Assembly: GCF_900143005.1 (NCBI RefSeq)
Contig: NZ_FRCS01000009.1
Location: 1 to 64,000, forward strand
Reading direction: 5' to 3'
DNA: 64,000 nt
DNA from: Cryptosporangium aurantiacum
Lineage (GTDB): Bacteria; Actinomycetota; Actinomycetes; Mycobacteriales; Cryptosporangiaceae
In this document: positions 1 to 7,913 of the stretch, piece after piece
Position numbering within the stretch: position 1 is the first letter of the stretch
Layout: each line of letters starts with the position of its first letter
Program-made: the position numbers and the translations under genes
The notes under the pieces: model-generated
Told to the model about the DNA's origin: nothing
The model's input: only the letters and a program-made list of their open reading frames with translations
The model's database searches: none

Positions 1-1230
1 CGGCGTCCGACCGCGATCGGCACATCGTCGGGTCCGAGGACGATGCGGTTGATCGCGGCGTCGCAGGCGATGCGGTCGATGGCTTCGAGGGGGAGGGTGT
101 CGCCGAAGTCGGTGCGGCCTCCGTCGCCGGGTCCGGGGACCCACCGGCTGCCGGGAACCCAGATCCGGGGACCACGGCCGGAGCCGCTTCCCGGGCCCCG
201 CCGGAGCTGCCGGGGCCGCTGTTGGGGCTGTTACCCCGGCCGCCGCCGGAGCCACGGCCGGGACCGCTGCCGGAGCGCGTGTCGGGACCGCCGGGGCCGC
301 TGTCGGGGTAGTAGCGAGTGGGGGCCGCGGGTTCGGGTTGGGGCTGGGGGTCGGCGAGCCAGTCGGCAAGTACGTCCCAGTCCCACTCGCCGGTCCACTC
401 CGGATCCGCCGCGGTGTCGGGGAACGGGTCGTCGGCCAGAACGGTGCGGCCGCCCGGGGTGCGGCGCAGATCGCTGGCGTGGACCAGCACCGTCAAGTGC
501 GGCTGTTCGCCGGCTTTGGTGGGCAGGTCACCGCTGTCGAGGATTCGCCGGACCAGATCGGCGAGCATGTCGTGGCGGCGTTCGGCCGCCGACCGCATGT
601 CCTCGGGATCGGGTGCGGGCATCGAGGTGAAGCAGGTCTGCAGCATCGCCCCGCACTCCGGCGACAACGACCCCTTCAGGTCCCAGATGTCGTCGATGGT
701 CTGACCCAGGTACACCGCGCGTTCCGGATCTGGCGGGCGCTGTTTCTCCGGGACCAGGTTCTCGAGGATCCGCTTCGCGACCTGCCGTAGCTCGGAGGAG
801 CTGAGCCGGTGGGCGTTCTCGAAAAGCATCTCCTCGGCTACCGGCACCAGCGCCGGGTCGACGGCGTCGACTTTCCGCGCCAGCCACGCTGCGACCTTCA
901 CGTGCCCGAACGACACCACACCCGCCGACAACGCTTCCGCGAAGCGCGGCAGATCCCGTAGACGACGTGAGGTATCCACCAGCGCGCTGGCCTCACCCGA
1001 CGTCATCCTCAGGCGGCCCTGCAGCCAGGCCTTCGTCGAGGGCGCGCCGTTGTAGGCGACCGCACCACACCGGTGCACCGACCCCACCGCCGCGGCGAGC
1101 CCGGCGTTGCTACGCGGACGGCTTCTTCCCAGTCCTCCACCCGGCCGAGCTGTGCAGCGTCCGGGAGCCCGGCCAGGTCTTCCCCGGCTAGCTCCCGCAG
1201 CGCTGCGACGCACTCGGCCATCGAACTCAT
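1..1230 (-). pseudogene. DUF222/HNH endonuclease-type gene, frameshifted, runs off left edge
   Basis: This is the kind of gene called DUF222 or 13E12-repeat protein in actinobacteria, usually with a C-terminal HNH nuclease domain. The start at 1230 gives an N-terminus reading MSSMAECVAALRELAGEDLA. Near position 1112 the frame must slip by one base to continue into the conserved part, which contains VHRCGAVAYNGAPSTKAWL, KVAAWLARKVDAVDPALVP and LVRRILDSGDLPTKAGEQPH. A Gly/Pro-rich linker follows. Near 180-240 a second one-base slip is needed to enter IWVPGSRWVPGPGDGGRTDF and LPLEAIDRIACDAAINRIV, the segment just before the HNH motif. The HNH motif itself would lie beyond the window. Both slips look like loss of one base. 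Either the gene is decayed or the G/C-rich sequence carries indel errors; both readings fit what is visible. Confidence 0.7.
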
Positions 1231-1374
1231 GTGCGAATTCTATCGACCCCCACCGACACAAAACCGCTTCCCACAGGCGCCTCGGCGCGCTTCGCGGTGG
1301 GCCCATGAGGCGCACGGGGCGGGACATCCGCGCGGCGATGAGGCGAGCCTGATCGATCGGGCGGGGCGGCTCGC

Positions 1375-1668
1375 TTACGAAACCAATCGCTCGCCGGCTC
1401 TGTGATCCGAGCCGGCCACGTCGGCCGACCGGTTGACCTCTGTCCACAGTGCATCAAGCGACAGCCCCAACACATCGGCGATCGCGGCGATGGTCGAGAA
1501 CGCCGGCGTGGCAACGCGACCGGACTCGATCTTCCGGAGCGTCTCCGGTGAGACGCCCGCGTCCAACGCGGTGGTGAGCATCGAGCGCTGCCCCCGGGCA
1601 TGTCGCAGGAGGGCGCCGAGACGCTGTCCGCGCTCGACCTCTGCGGGAGTGAGCGGCAACCTGACCAT
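1375..1668 (-). CDS. XRE-family helix-turn-helix regulator (97 aa)
   Basis: A small one-domain DNA-binding protein. The Cro/CI-type helix-turn-helix covers roughly residues 17-72, with the recognition helix in GVSPETLRKIESGRVATP and the closing segment IAAIADVLGLSLDALW. There is no visible effector or toxin domain. It is divergent from the methionine aminopeptidase gene, with 66 bases between the two start codons and a repeated motif in that gap. The likely role is control of the divergent promoter, including its own expression. The start was taken at the ATG that opens MVRLPLTPAEVERG. That the regulator controls the peptidase is inferred from position only. Confidence 0.8.
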   Translation of the reverse strand: MVRLPLTPAEVERGQRLGALLRHARGQRSMLTTALDAGVSPETLRKIESGRVATPAFSTIAAIADVLGLSLDALWTEVNRSADVAGSDHRAGERLVS

Positions 1669-1682
1669 GGCACCGATTCTAG

Positions 1683-1708
1683 TACCGGCATAGTATTACC
1701 GGGATAGT
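1683..1708. promoter_or_regulatory. Direct repeat in the XRE/MetAP divergent promoter
   Basis: Two 12-base direct repeats, TACCGGCATAGT (1683-1694) and TACCGGGATAGT (1697-1708), differ at one base and are 14 bases apart start to start. They lie in an A/T-richer island between the divergent start codons. This is a reasonable operator for the adjacent XRE protein. Binding is inferred. Confidence 0.5.
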
Positions 1709-1734
1709 TATTGGATGCGCGAAGAAGGCACCGG

Positions 1735-2505
1735 ATGATCGAGATCTTGAACCCGACCGACCTGCCCCGAGCCCGGGAGGCAGGTGCCCTGGTCGGGGGC
1801 ATATTGCAAACCCTCGAGGGCCGCAGCGCGGTCGGCACGAACCTCCTGGACATCGACCGGTGGGCCCAGGAGATGATCGTCGACGCCGGGGCGCTGTCCT
1901 GCTACGTCGACTACGAGCCGTCCTTCGGACGCGGGCCGTTCGGTCACTACATCTGCACGTCGGTCAACGACGCCGTGCTCCACGGGCTGCCCCACGACTA
2001 CACGCTTGCCGACGGCGACCTGCTGACGCTCGACCTCGCCGTCTCGCTGGGCGGAGTCGTCGCGGACTCCGCGATCAGCTTCCTCGTGGGCGACTCGAAG
2101 CCGCCGGAGAGCGTCGCGATGATCCGCGCGACCGAGCGCGCGTTGCGTGCGGGAATCGCCGCAGCCGGCCCCGGGGCTCGCATCGGGGACCTCTCCCACG
2201 CCATCGGCTCGGTCCTCAGCGAGGCGGGGTACCAGATCAACACCGAGTTCGGCGGACATGGCGTCGGCTCGACGATGCACCAGGAGCCGCACATTTCGAA
2301 CACCGGGCGGCCCGGCCGTGGCTACAAGCTACGACCCGGGCTGCTGCTGGCCCTGGAGCCATGGGTCATGGCGGACACCGCCAAACTCATCACCGACGCC
2401 GATGGCTGGACGCTCCGGAGCGCGACGGGCTGCCGGACCGCACACAGCGAACACACGATCTTCATCACCGACGACGGAGCCGAGGTTCTCACCCTGCCGA
2501 AGTGA
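1735..2505 (+). CDS. map: Type I methionine aminopeptidase (M24 family, 256 aa)
   Basis: Removes the N-terminal methionine from new proteins in the cytoplasm using a two-metal centre. All the metal ligands of the family are present in order: His in AVLHGLP, Asp in LLTLDLAV, Asp in VVADSAI, His in FGGHGVGS, Glu in LALEPWVM and Glu in HSEHTIFI. The second conserved His, in MHQEP, is also there. The length is normal for a type I enzyme without an N-terminal extension. The ATG at 1735 has a purine-rich GAAGAAGG 6-13 bases upstream and is preferred over the in-frame TTG at 1711. It is divergent from an XRE regulator instead of sitting in the ribosomal-protein/adk operon, so it is probably an extra, regulated paralogue. 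A 12-bp terminator hairpin follows. Confidence 0.92.
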   Translation: MIEILNPTDLPRAREAGALVGGILQTLEGRSAVGTNLLDIDRWAQEMIVDAGALSCYVDYEPSFGRGPFGHYICTSVNDAVLHGLPHDYTLADGDLLTLDLAVSLGGVVADSAISFLVGDSKPPESVAMIRATERALRAGIAAAGPGARIGDLSHAIGSVLSEAGYQINTEFGGHGVGSTMHQEPHISNTGRPGRGYKLRPGLLLALEPWVMADTAKLITDADGWTLRSATGCRTAHSEHTIFITDDGAEVLTLPK

Positions 2506-2636
2506 GCCGGGTACTGACCTACCTCCCTGCGACGGGGCTGACCGCGATCGACGAGCTCGACACCGGCGAGCGCGGCGAGCCGGAACCCGCGGGCCTCACG
2601 CTCGCCGCGTGGATCCGCGCCATCCCGAAGACTGAC

Positions 2637-2663
2637 GGGGCGGGTCCGGAACGGACCCGCCCC
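2637..2663. terminator. Perfect 12-bp hairpin after map
   Basis: GGGGCGGGTCCG (2637-2648) pairs perfectly with CGGACCCGCCCC (2652-2663) across a 3-base loop. It lies between the convergent map and PepSY genes and could stop transcription in both directions. No T-tract is visible, which is common for G/C-rich actinobacterial terminators. Confidence 0.75.
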
Positions 2664-2679
2664 ACGGACACGCGGTAGG

Positions 2680-4188
2680 TCAGTCGGTCAGCCGCGGTGG
2701 CGGCGTGCGGAGCGCCCAGCGGAACGCGCCGACGAGCAGGTCGACGACGAGGAACACGCCGAGCGTGATTCCGAGCAGCGGCATCGCCCAGCCGACGAAC
2801 AGCGTCACCGGGATACCGACGACCAGGAACCAGCGCGGCAGCGTCCGCCAGCCGCCGCGCGGCGGCGCCGAGCCGAGAACGGCCTTACGGTCGCTGCGCG
2901 TGGGGCGCCGCTGCCACCACATGCGGTAGCCCCAGACGATGACGCAGAGCTGGCCGAGCGCGAGTGCGGCCAGCAGGATCTGGTTGACGAGTCCGAACAA
3001 CTCGCCCATGTGCGCGCGGATGCCGATCTTCGTGAGCTTGGCGAGGAACGGCCAGTCCCCGTACTCCACCCGCTGCAGGACGTCGCCGGACGCGGGATCG
3101 ACCGCGACCTGATCGAACCCGACCGGCCACAGGCCGTCGTCCTGCGCGACCGTGTACGCGGTGCTCGCGTCGGGCGGGATCGCGATGTCGAGCCGACCGT
3201 CCATCGGTCCGGCGGCCTCGAGGACCTGCTCGAGGGACGCGCCGGACGGCAGGTCCGATTCCCGCGGTTCGGCCGGCGCGGGGCTGCTGTGGTGGCCGCC
3301 GGTAGGGAGGGCGGCGTCCAGCGCGGGGGCGTGGCCCTGCATGGCGTCGAGCAGTGAACCGAACCGTGCACCGGCGTACTGCGACCAGGTGAGCCCGGTC
3401 GCGGAGAGGATCAGTAGTCCGACGATGGTCCAGACGCCGACCGACGCGTGCCAGCCGCGCGTCCGGCGGACGCCCTTCGCCTTCAGGTCGGGCAGCACCG
3501 CACGGCGACGCGCCGCGCGCTCACCGCGGTAGGCATGCTTGCGGCCGAGCCAGAGGACCAGGCCGCCAAGCGCGACGACCCAGAGCCAGGACGCGGCCAG
3601 CTCGGAGTAGAGCCGTCCGGTGTCGCCGAGATTCAGCGTGCGGTGGAAGCTGTCCAGCCAGGTCTGCAGGGGAGTGGCGCCGTACCAGGTGGTCAGCGTG
3701 CCGCGCACCTCGCCGGAGTACGGATCGACGTAGACGGTGCTGACCTTGTCCTCGGCCGCGAGCTCCGGGGTGGAGAACGAGATCTGGGTCGTCGCCTCCG
3801 GATCGTCGAACACCGAGACGGTGCTGAGGGTGCCGTCGGGATGGGCCTGGCGGGCCGCGGAGACCTGGTCGGCGAGCGGGACCTTTGTGTCGCGCACCGC
3901 GTCGACGCGGAGCTCCTGGCCGTAGACGACCTGGTTGAGCTGCGGCGCGAGCGTGTAGGCCAGGCCGGTCAGCGCGGCGACGAACAGGAACGGCGCGATG
4001 AGGATCCCGGCGTAGAAGTGCAGACGTCGCAACAGCGCCCAGCGCGCCGAGCGCGCAGGCGCCACTGCCCCCGCAGTCGCGGCCGGTTCGGCTGGTGAGG
4101 TCTGCGGTGGATCGGCGACGGCGGTGGTGGCGGTCGGTTCGGGAGTGTTCGGTTCGGTCTCGCGGGGTGGATCAGCGTTCACGGTCAC
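2680..4188 (-). CDS. PepSY-associated transmembrane protein (502 aa)
   Basis: A membrane protein of the PepSY_TM family. A Pro/Thr/Ala-rich cytoplasmic tail (about residues 1-48) leads into the first membrane helix, LLRRLHFYAGILIAPFLFVA, whose His and Arg pattern is the family signature. Further helices appear near 200-220 (WLWVVALGGLVLWLG), 250-270 (HASVGVWTIVGLLIL) and 400-500. Extracytoplasmic PepSY-like segments lie between them, for example VYVDPYSGEVRG and VAVDPASGDVLQ. Family members are linked to iron, heme or copper metabolism. Here it is the last gene of the minus-strand run that contains CopC, PCu(A)C and a DyP peroxidase. The GTG start has GGAG six bases upstream. The exact biochemical role is not known. 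Confidence 0.85.
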   Translation of the reverse strand: MTVNADPPRETEPNTPEPTATTAVADPPQTSPAEPAATAGAVAPARSARWALLRRLHFYAGILIAPFLFVAALTGLAYTLAPQLNQVVYGQELRVDAVRDTKVPLADQVSAARQAHPDGTLSTVSVFDDPEATTQISFSTPELAAEDKVSTVYVDPYSGEVRGTLTTWYGATPLQTWLDSFHRTLNLGDTGRLYSELAASWLWVVALGGLVLWLGRKHAYRGERAARRRAVLPDLKAKGVRRTRGWHASVGVWTIVGLLILSATGLTWSQYAGARFGSLLDAMQGHAPALDAALPTGGHHSSPAPAEPRESDLPSGASLEQVLEAAGPMDGRLDIAIPPDASTAYTVAQDDGLWPVGFDQVAVDPASGDVLQRVEYGDWPFLAKLTKIGIRAHMGELFGLVNQILLAALALGQLCVIVWGYRMWWQRRPTRSDRKAVLGSAPPRGGWRTLPRWFLVVGIPVTLFVGWAMPLLGITLGVFLVVDLLVGAFRWALRTPPPRLTD

Positions 4189-4290
4189 GGGAAGCTCCAG
4201 ACGTCATCGCGGCGGTACGCGAGAACGCGTCCGCCGTGCATGAGATGGGGTCAGTGGCGTGCCAGATGCGCCATCAGGCGCACCCAAACG

Positions 4291-4890
4291 TCAGAGCGAC
4301 CGGACCGGTGGACCGCGGCGGACGACGGAACGCCGCCACGGCGGATCAGGGACTGCGACCGGACGTTCGGCGAGGCGCCACGGGGTCAGCCGCGGCGCCG
4401 GGGCCGGAACGGCGAGCCGGAGTAGAGCGAACAGCGCACCGAGCGACGGGACCCGGCGCGCGAGCCACCCCGCGACCCGCCAAATCGCGACCTCACCGGC
4501 GTAGAGCCAGCAGGCCGTCAGTGCTCCGGCGACGAGGTGGGCGCCGAGCATCGCGGCCGGGGAGTGCGGCGGGGCCATCACGTGCCCGCCCGCCGACGAG
4601 ACGCTGAACACGACGTGCAGGACCGCCTGCGCCACCCCGAGCGCACCGACGATGACGACGAATCCGCGTCGGCGATTACCGAGCAGGGTGCCGAGGCCGA
4701 GCATCAGCCCGGCTCCGGCGACCATCCCGGCCGGCGCCGGGGTACCGCCGTGCGCCCAGCTGTGCAGCGTCACCGACAGACACAGGCTGACCAGCGCGAA
4801 CATGGCAGCGCGCACCTCGCGGAGGAGCGATGGCTCCTCCGCGAGGCGTCGCTGTCCGGACGGCTGGATCACGCGGAACGACGCCTCCAC
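4291..4890 (-). CDS. Conserved membrane protein, copper-locus paralogue A (199 aa)
   Basis: A protein with about four membrane helices and no named domain that I recognise. It shares a clear pattern with the protein at 7278-7853: LSVTLHSWAHG near the first helix, QAVLHVVF, GGHVMAPPHSP, AHLVAGALTACWLYAGEVAIW, and a similar basic tail ending in RRSVVRRGPP. Conserved His and Met residues sit at or near the predicted membrane faces, which would suit metal or heme handling; this is inferred. Its start overlaps the end of copC by 22 bases, so the two are probably translated together. The N-terminal 29 residues before the ATG at MFALVSLCLSV may not be translated. Confidence 0.7.
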   Translation of the reverse strand: MEASFRVIQPSGQRRLAEEPSLLREVRAAMFALVSLCLSVTLHSWAHGGTPAPAGMVAGAGLMLGLGTLLGNRRRGFVVIVGALGVAQAVLHVVFSVSSAGGHVMAPPHSPAAMLGAHLVAGALTACWLYAGEVAIWRVAGWLARRVPSLGALFALLRLAVPAPAPRLTPWRLAERPVAVPDPPWRRSVVRRGPPVRSL

Positions 4891-5498
4891 ACCAGCGCCA
4901 CGCCGCCGACGATCACGACGAGCAGGCCCGCGGCCGCGGCCGCGAGCAACAGACCGTTCCCGCCCTCGTCCTCCTGAGCCGCCGAGACGGCAGCCGGAGA
5001 CGGGGTGTCGACCGCGGACGGGGTGTCGGCCGCCGACGGCGTGGTCGGAGCAACAGGGCTCGGGCTCGGCGACGGCAGGTCCGCGGTGAACGTGTAGACG
5101 CCCTGCAGCGGGTGCCCGTCCGCGGACACGATCCGCCAGGCCACCGTGTACCTACCCGAGATCAGCGGCTTCACCGGCTGGGTGAGGGTCCGGTCGACGG
5201 CGCGGAGCGAGCCGGACTGGTAGCGCGCCCCGTCCGGACCGGTCACCACGACCGTGCTCAACGATCCCCGGACCACCTCGGCGAACGTCAGCGTGAGCTC
5301 GGTCGGCGCGGTGGTGACCGTGCTGTCGGCGGCCGGGCTGCTACTCGTCAGCCCGGAGTGCGCCCGCGCCGGTTGCGGCGTCAGCGCCAGCACGAACGCA
5401 ACGACCAACGTCAGGACAGCACCTGCTCCCCGACCCAGCCGCCCTCGGCGCAGCCGGGCGGGATCGCAAAAACGGCGGATCCGATCGGTGTCGTCCAC
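4869..5498 (-). CDS. copC: CopC-domain copper-binding protein, membrane-anchored (209 aa)
   Basis: A secreted copper-binding protein of the CopC family. The signal sequence ends in LALTPQPARA, so the mature protein would start AHSG, placing the His used for Cu(II) near the N-terminus as in other CopC proteins. The second conserved motif, RIVSADGHPLQGVYTF, supplies another metal-site His. A Pro/Ser/Thr-rich linker (about residues 125-165) precedes a C-terminal helix, LLLAAAAAGLLVVIVGGVAL, and a basic end, so the domain is tethered outside the membrane. The drawn start overlaps the DyP gene by 88 bases; a shorter start is possible but no better codon was found. The surrounding PCu(A)C and DyP genes support a copper-delivery role. 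Confidence 0.85.
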   Translation of the reverse strand: MDDTDRIRRFCDPARLRRGRLGRGAGAVLTLVVAFVLALTPQPARAHSGLTSSSPAADSTVTTAPTELTLTFAEVVRGSLSTVVVTGPDGARYQSGSLRAVDRTLTQPVKPLISGRYTVAWRIVSADGHPLQGVYTFTADLPSPSPSPVAPTTPSAADTPSAVDTPSPAAVSAAQEDEGGNGLLLAAAAAGLLVVIVGGVALVWRRRSA

Positions 5499-6613
5499 TG
5501 GTTCATCAGGTCCTGTTCGGCGAGTCGCTTCTGGATCGGGACGTACTGCTGCGCGATGTCGGCCTGGAACGCGGCGAAGATCAGCCCGCTGTCGGGGACG
5601 CCCGCCGCGTCCGGTTCGCCGTCGTAACTGTAAGGACGACGGAGAATGCGGAGCCGTTCATCGCTCACGTGTGCCCGGGTCACGTGCGCGAAGTTCGGCA
5701 TCACCGGCAGGCCGACGGAGTCCACCGCGGTGAAGTCCGGCTCGTCGTGCTCGCGCTCGCCGGTCAGCGGCGCGCCCGTATCGAGCTTGCGGCCGACGGC
5801 AAGTTCCTTGTCGGTGCGCGACAGCTTGTCCCAGGTCTCGATCTCCATCCGGATCCGGCGGAGCACGAGCGTGGTGCTGTCCTTCAGCCAGACCGGGCCG
5901 TCACGGACCCACACCGCCGGATCGTACGACGGGCTACCGACGACCGGGTTGACCGTGCCGTCGAGCTGGCCCATCAGGTTACGGTGGGTGGCGCCGTCGG
6001 ACTCGACGCCGCGCCCACGCCGGAACCCGCGCTGCACCCAGCGGACGGCCGCGAACGGCCTGGCGTCCTTGATGAGCATGCGTTGGGCGTGGGCGACCGT
6101 CGTCGCGTCGTCCGCACAGATCTGCAGGAGCAGATCACCGCCGGACCAGCGCGCCTGCAGGCGGTCGATGGCGAACGCGGGCAGGTCGACGGCGGACGCG
6201 GGCCGCCGCGCGGCCAGCCCGGCGGCCTCGTAGAGGCCGGGGCCGAAACCGAACGTGACGGTCAGCCGGGCCGGGAGCAGCGCGAGCTCGGCCTCGGTGT
6301 CGCCGAGCGCGGGCCGCCCCTGGGTGAGCCGGGCCGCGTCGTCGGTGAGCAGCCGCAGCATCCGGCCGAGGGCTGCCCGGTCGGTGCCGGGCTTGAGCGT
6401 GAACCCCACGAACGACGCGAACGCCTGCGGACGGGTGTCGACGCCCGACTGACGTCGGCCGTGGAACGGCTCGATCGCGTGCCCATAGTCCACGTCTTTC
6501 ATTCGGACGACGGGCGCCGGCTCGTCGGAGGAGGCGGCCACCGCGGTCGCGGCGCCGACGAGCGCACCGCCGACGGCCGCGGCACCGCCGGTGAGCAGAC
6601 CGCGCCTGTTCAC
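5411..6613 (-). CDS. Dye-decolorising peroxidase, Tat-exported (400 aa)
   Basis: A heme peroxidase of the DyP family (EfeB/DtpA type). The N-terminus reads VNRRGLLTGGAAAVGGALVGA: an RR pair followed by a hydrophobic stretch, a twin-arginine signal. The DyP fingerprint GQLDGT (GxxDG) is present, followed by NFAHVTRAHVSD, which should hold the proximal heme His, and RILRRPYSYDG with the conserved Arg. The length is normal. The GTG at 6613 overlaps the PCu(A)C stop by 4 bases, which fixes the start and shows coupling. In Streptomyces a DyP enzyme (DtpA) works with extracellular copper chaperones in copper trafficking. The same gene pairing here suggests a similar role rather than iron uptake through EfeUOB, whose other parts are absent. 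Confidence 0.88.
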   Translation of the reverse strand: MNRRGLLTGGAAAVGGALVGAATAVAASSDEPAPVVRMKDVDYGHAIEPFHGRRQSGVDTRPQAFASFVGFTLKPGTDRAALGRMLRLLTDDAARLTQGRPALGDTEAELALLPARLTVTFGFGPGLYEAAGLAARRPASAVDLPAFAIDRLQARWSGGDLLLQICADDATTVAHAQRMLIKDARPFAAVRWVQRGFRRGRGVESDGATHRNLMGQLDGTVNPVVGSPSYDPAVWVRDGPVWLKDSTTLVLRRIRMEIETWDKLSRTDKELAVGRKLDTGAPLTGEREHDEPDFTAVDSVGLPVMPNFAHVTRAHVSDERLRILRRPYSYDGEPDAAGVPDSGLIFAAFQADIAQQYVPIQKRLAEQDLMNQWTTPIGSAVFAIPPGCAEGGWVGEQVLS

Positions 6614-7164
6614 GAGTGTGCGCCGGGGTCGTAGCTCTCCTCGGCGCCGGTGAACGGCTTGCCGACCGCGGTGAACGGCACGGTGCTGCCGTCGGACAGT
6701 GCGAGCGTGATCGTGACCTCGTCGCCAGGCTTCACCGGGGTTTTCACGCTCATGAACATCAGGTGGTCGCCGCCGGGCGAGAGCTCGTGCTTCCCGCCGG
6801 CGGGCAGCGTGAACCCGCCCTCCTTCGGCTGCATGAGCATCTTGCCGTCCTTCATCACCATCTCGTGCAGTTCCATCACGGAGACGGGCGAGGACGCGCC
6901 GACCACGGTCAGCGGCTTGTCGGTGGTGTTGACCAGCGTGCCGAACGCCGCGGTCATGCCCTTGTCGGCGGCCTTGACCCAGGGGTCGGTGACGGTGATC
7001 GCGGACGCGGCGGACGACGTGCTGGCGGTCGGGGTGCTGGGGGTAGGGGCGGTCGGGGTCGTGGTGGGCGTCGACGCATCGGTCGAGCCACCGCACCCGG
7101 CGAGCACGCCGGCGGAGAGGACGGTGGCGGCCAGCAGGGCGAGGCCGCGGGAACGAGAAGACAT
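6610..7164 (-). CDS. PCu(A)C-type copper chaperone lipoprotein (184 aa)
   Basis: An extracellular Cu(I) chaperone. The lipobox is LSAGVLAGC, so the protein is a lipoprotein anchored at about Cys23. A Thr/Pro-rich spacer leads into the DUF461/PCu(A)C domain. The Met/His copper site is complete: MELHEMVM, then KMLMQPK, then GGDHLMFM, matching the H(M)x10Mx21HxM pattern of the family. Such proteins pass copper to cytochrome oxidase Cu(A) or to secreted copper enzymes. The gene is the first of a coupled pair with the DyP peroxidase. A short inverted repeat lies directly upstream of its ATG. Confidence in family is high; the client protein is not encoded in this window. Confidence 0.9.
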   Translation of the reverse strand: MSSRSRGLALLAATVLSAGVLAGCGGSTDASTPTTTPTAPTPSTPTASTSSAASAITVTDPWVKAADKGMTAAFGTLVNTTDKPLTVVGASSPVSVMELHEMVMKDGKMLMQPKEGGFTLPAGGKHELSPGGDHLMFMSVKTPVKPGDEVTITLALSDGSTVPFTAVGKPFTGAEESYDPGAHS

Positions 7165-7168
7165 GGGA

Positions 7169-7185
7169 ATACCTCACGGGGGTAT
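7169..7185. promoter_or_regulatory. Inverted repeat just upstream of the PCu(A)C start
   Basis: ATACC and GGTAT arms are separated by 7 mostly G/C bases, directly before the start codon of the copper chaperone. The general shape (A/T-ended arms around a run of G or C) resembles CsoR-type copper operators, but no csoR gene is in the window, so the assignment is weak. Confidence 0.35.
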
Positions 7186-7277
7186 CGAAACGGCAAGGGG
7201 GCAGACCCGGAGCCGTGAGGCGGCACGACACGCGCGCACCAGTAACCGTCGGCGGTCGCCGACGGGAGGGGGACGAG

Positions 7278-7853
7278 TCAGGCCGTCACGGCGACCGTGG
7301 ACGGCGGCCCCCGCCGCTCCACGCTGCGCCGGAACACCGGAGCCGGCAGCGGCGCACGGAGCGCGGCGAGCCGGGGCCGGAAACGACGCGGCGCCGGGGC
7401 GAGCAGACGCAGCGCCACCAGCGCGAACAGCACACTCAGTGCGGGCATCCGTCGAGCGAGCCACCGCACGAGGCCCCACACCGCAACCTCACCGGCGTAG
7501 AGCCAGAGCGCGGTCAGCCCACCGGCCACCACGTGGGCGGCGAGCATCGTGCCGGGCGTCGGCATCGTCGTCATGACGTGCGCGCCGCCGGACGGGACGA
7601 GCGTGAACAGCCCGTGCAGCCCCGCCTGGGTGACGGCCAGACCCGCGGCGATCACCGGCAGGCCGCGCTGGCGACCGGTCAGCGGCAGCGCCACCGACAG
7701 GACCAGGCCGGCGCCGGCCATCAGCACCAGGATCGGTGGCTGGTCGCCGTGCGCCCAGGTGTGCAGCGTCACCGACAGGCTCAGACAGACCAGGACGAAC
7801 ACGAGGGCGCGCGCTTCGCGCAGCAGGCCCTGGCTCGTCATGCCGGAGATCAT
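7278..7853 (-). CDS. Conserved membrane protein, copper-locus paralogue B (191 aa)
   Basis: Paralogue of the protein at 4291-4890, with about four membrane helices. Shared motifs are LSVTLHTWAHG, QAGLHGLF, AHVMTTMPTPG, AHVVAGGLTALWLYAGEVAVW, and a basic tail with RRSVERRGPP. The start may be the ATG at 7853 or the one at 7841; the longer one is drawn. It is the first gene of the minus-strand copper locus, with 113 bases before the PCu(A)C gene, and is divergent from a TetR regulator 60 bases away. Two related copies flanking CopC, DyP and PCu(A)C suggest both work in the same process. No function can be given from sequence alone. Confidence 0.7.
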   Translation of the reverse strand: MISGMTSQGLLREARALVFVLVCLSLSVTLHTWAHGDQPPILVLMAGAGLVLSVALPLTGRQRGLPVIAAGLAVTQAGLHGLFTLVPSGGAHVMTTMPTPGTMLAAHVVAGGLTALWLYAGEVAVWGLVRWLARRMPALSVLFALVALRLLAPAPRRFRPRLAALRAPLPAPVFRRSVERRGPPSTVAVTA

Positions 7854-7913
7854 GCCAGACGCCGGGACGGCTCGGTGTCGGGGAGCGGACGGCGCGGCCG
7901 GTACGGTGACGGC

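Noticed and set aside
2502-2678. 58-codon frame starting with a GTG that overlaps the map stop
   Set aside because: Its 3' end is formed by the perfect 12-bp terminator hairpin, it has no recognisable motif, and there is no separate ribosome-binding site.
5411-7231. A 606-codon frame that would extend the DyP protein upstream
   Set aside because: The extra N-terminal part is the shadow of the PCu(A)C gene; the GTG at 6613 gives a proper Tat signal and a 4-base overlap.
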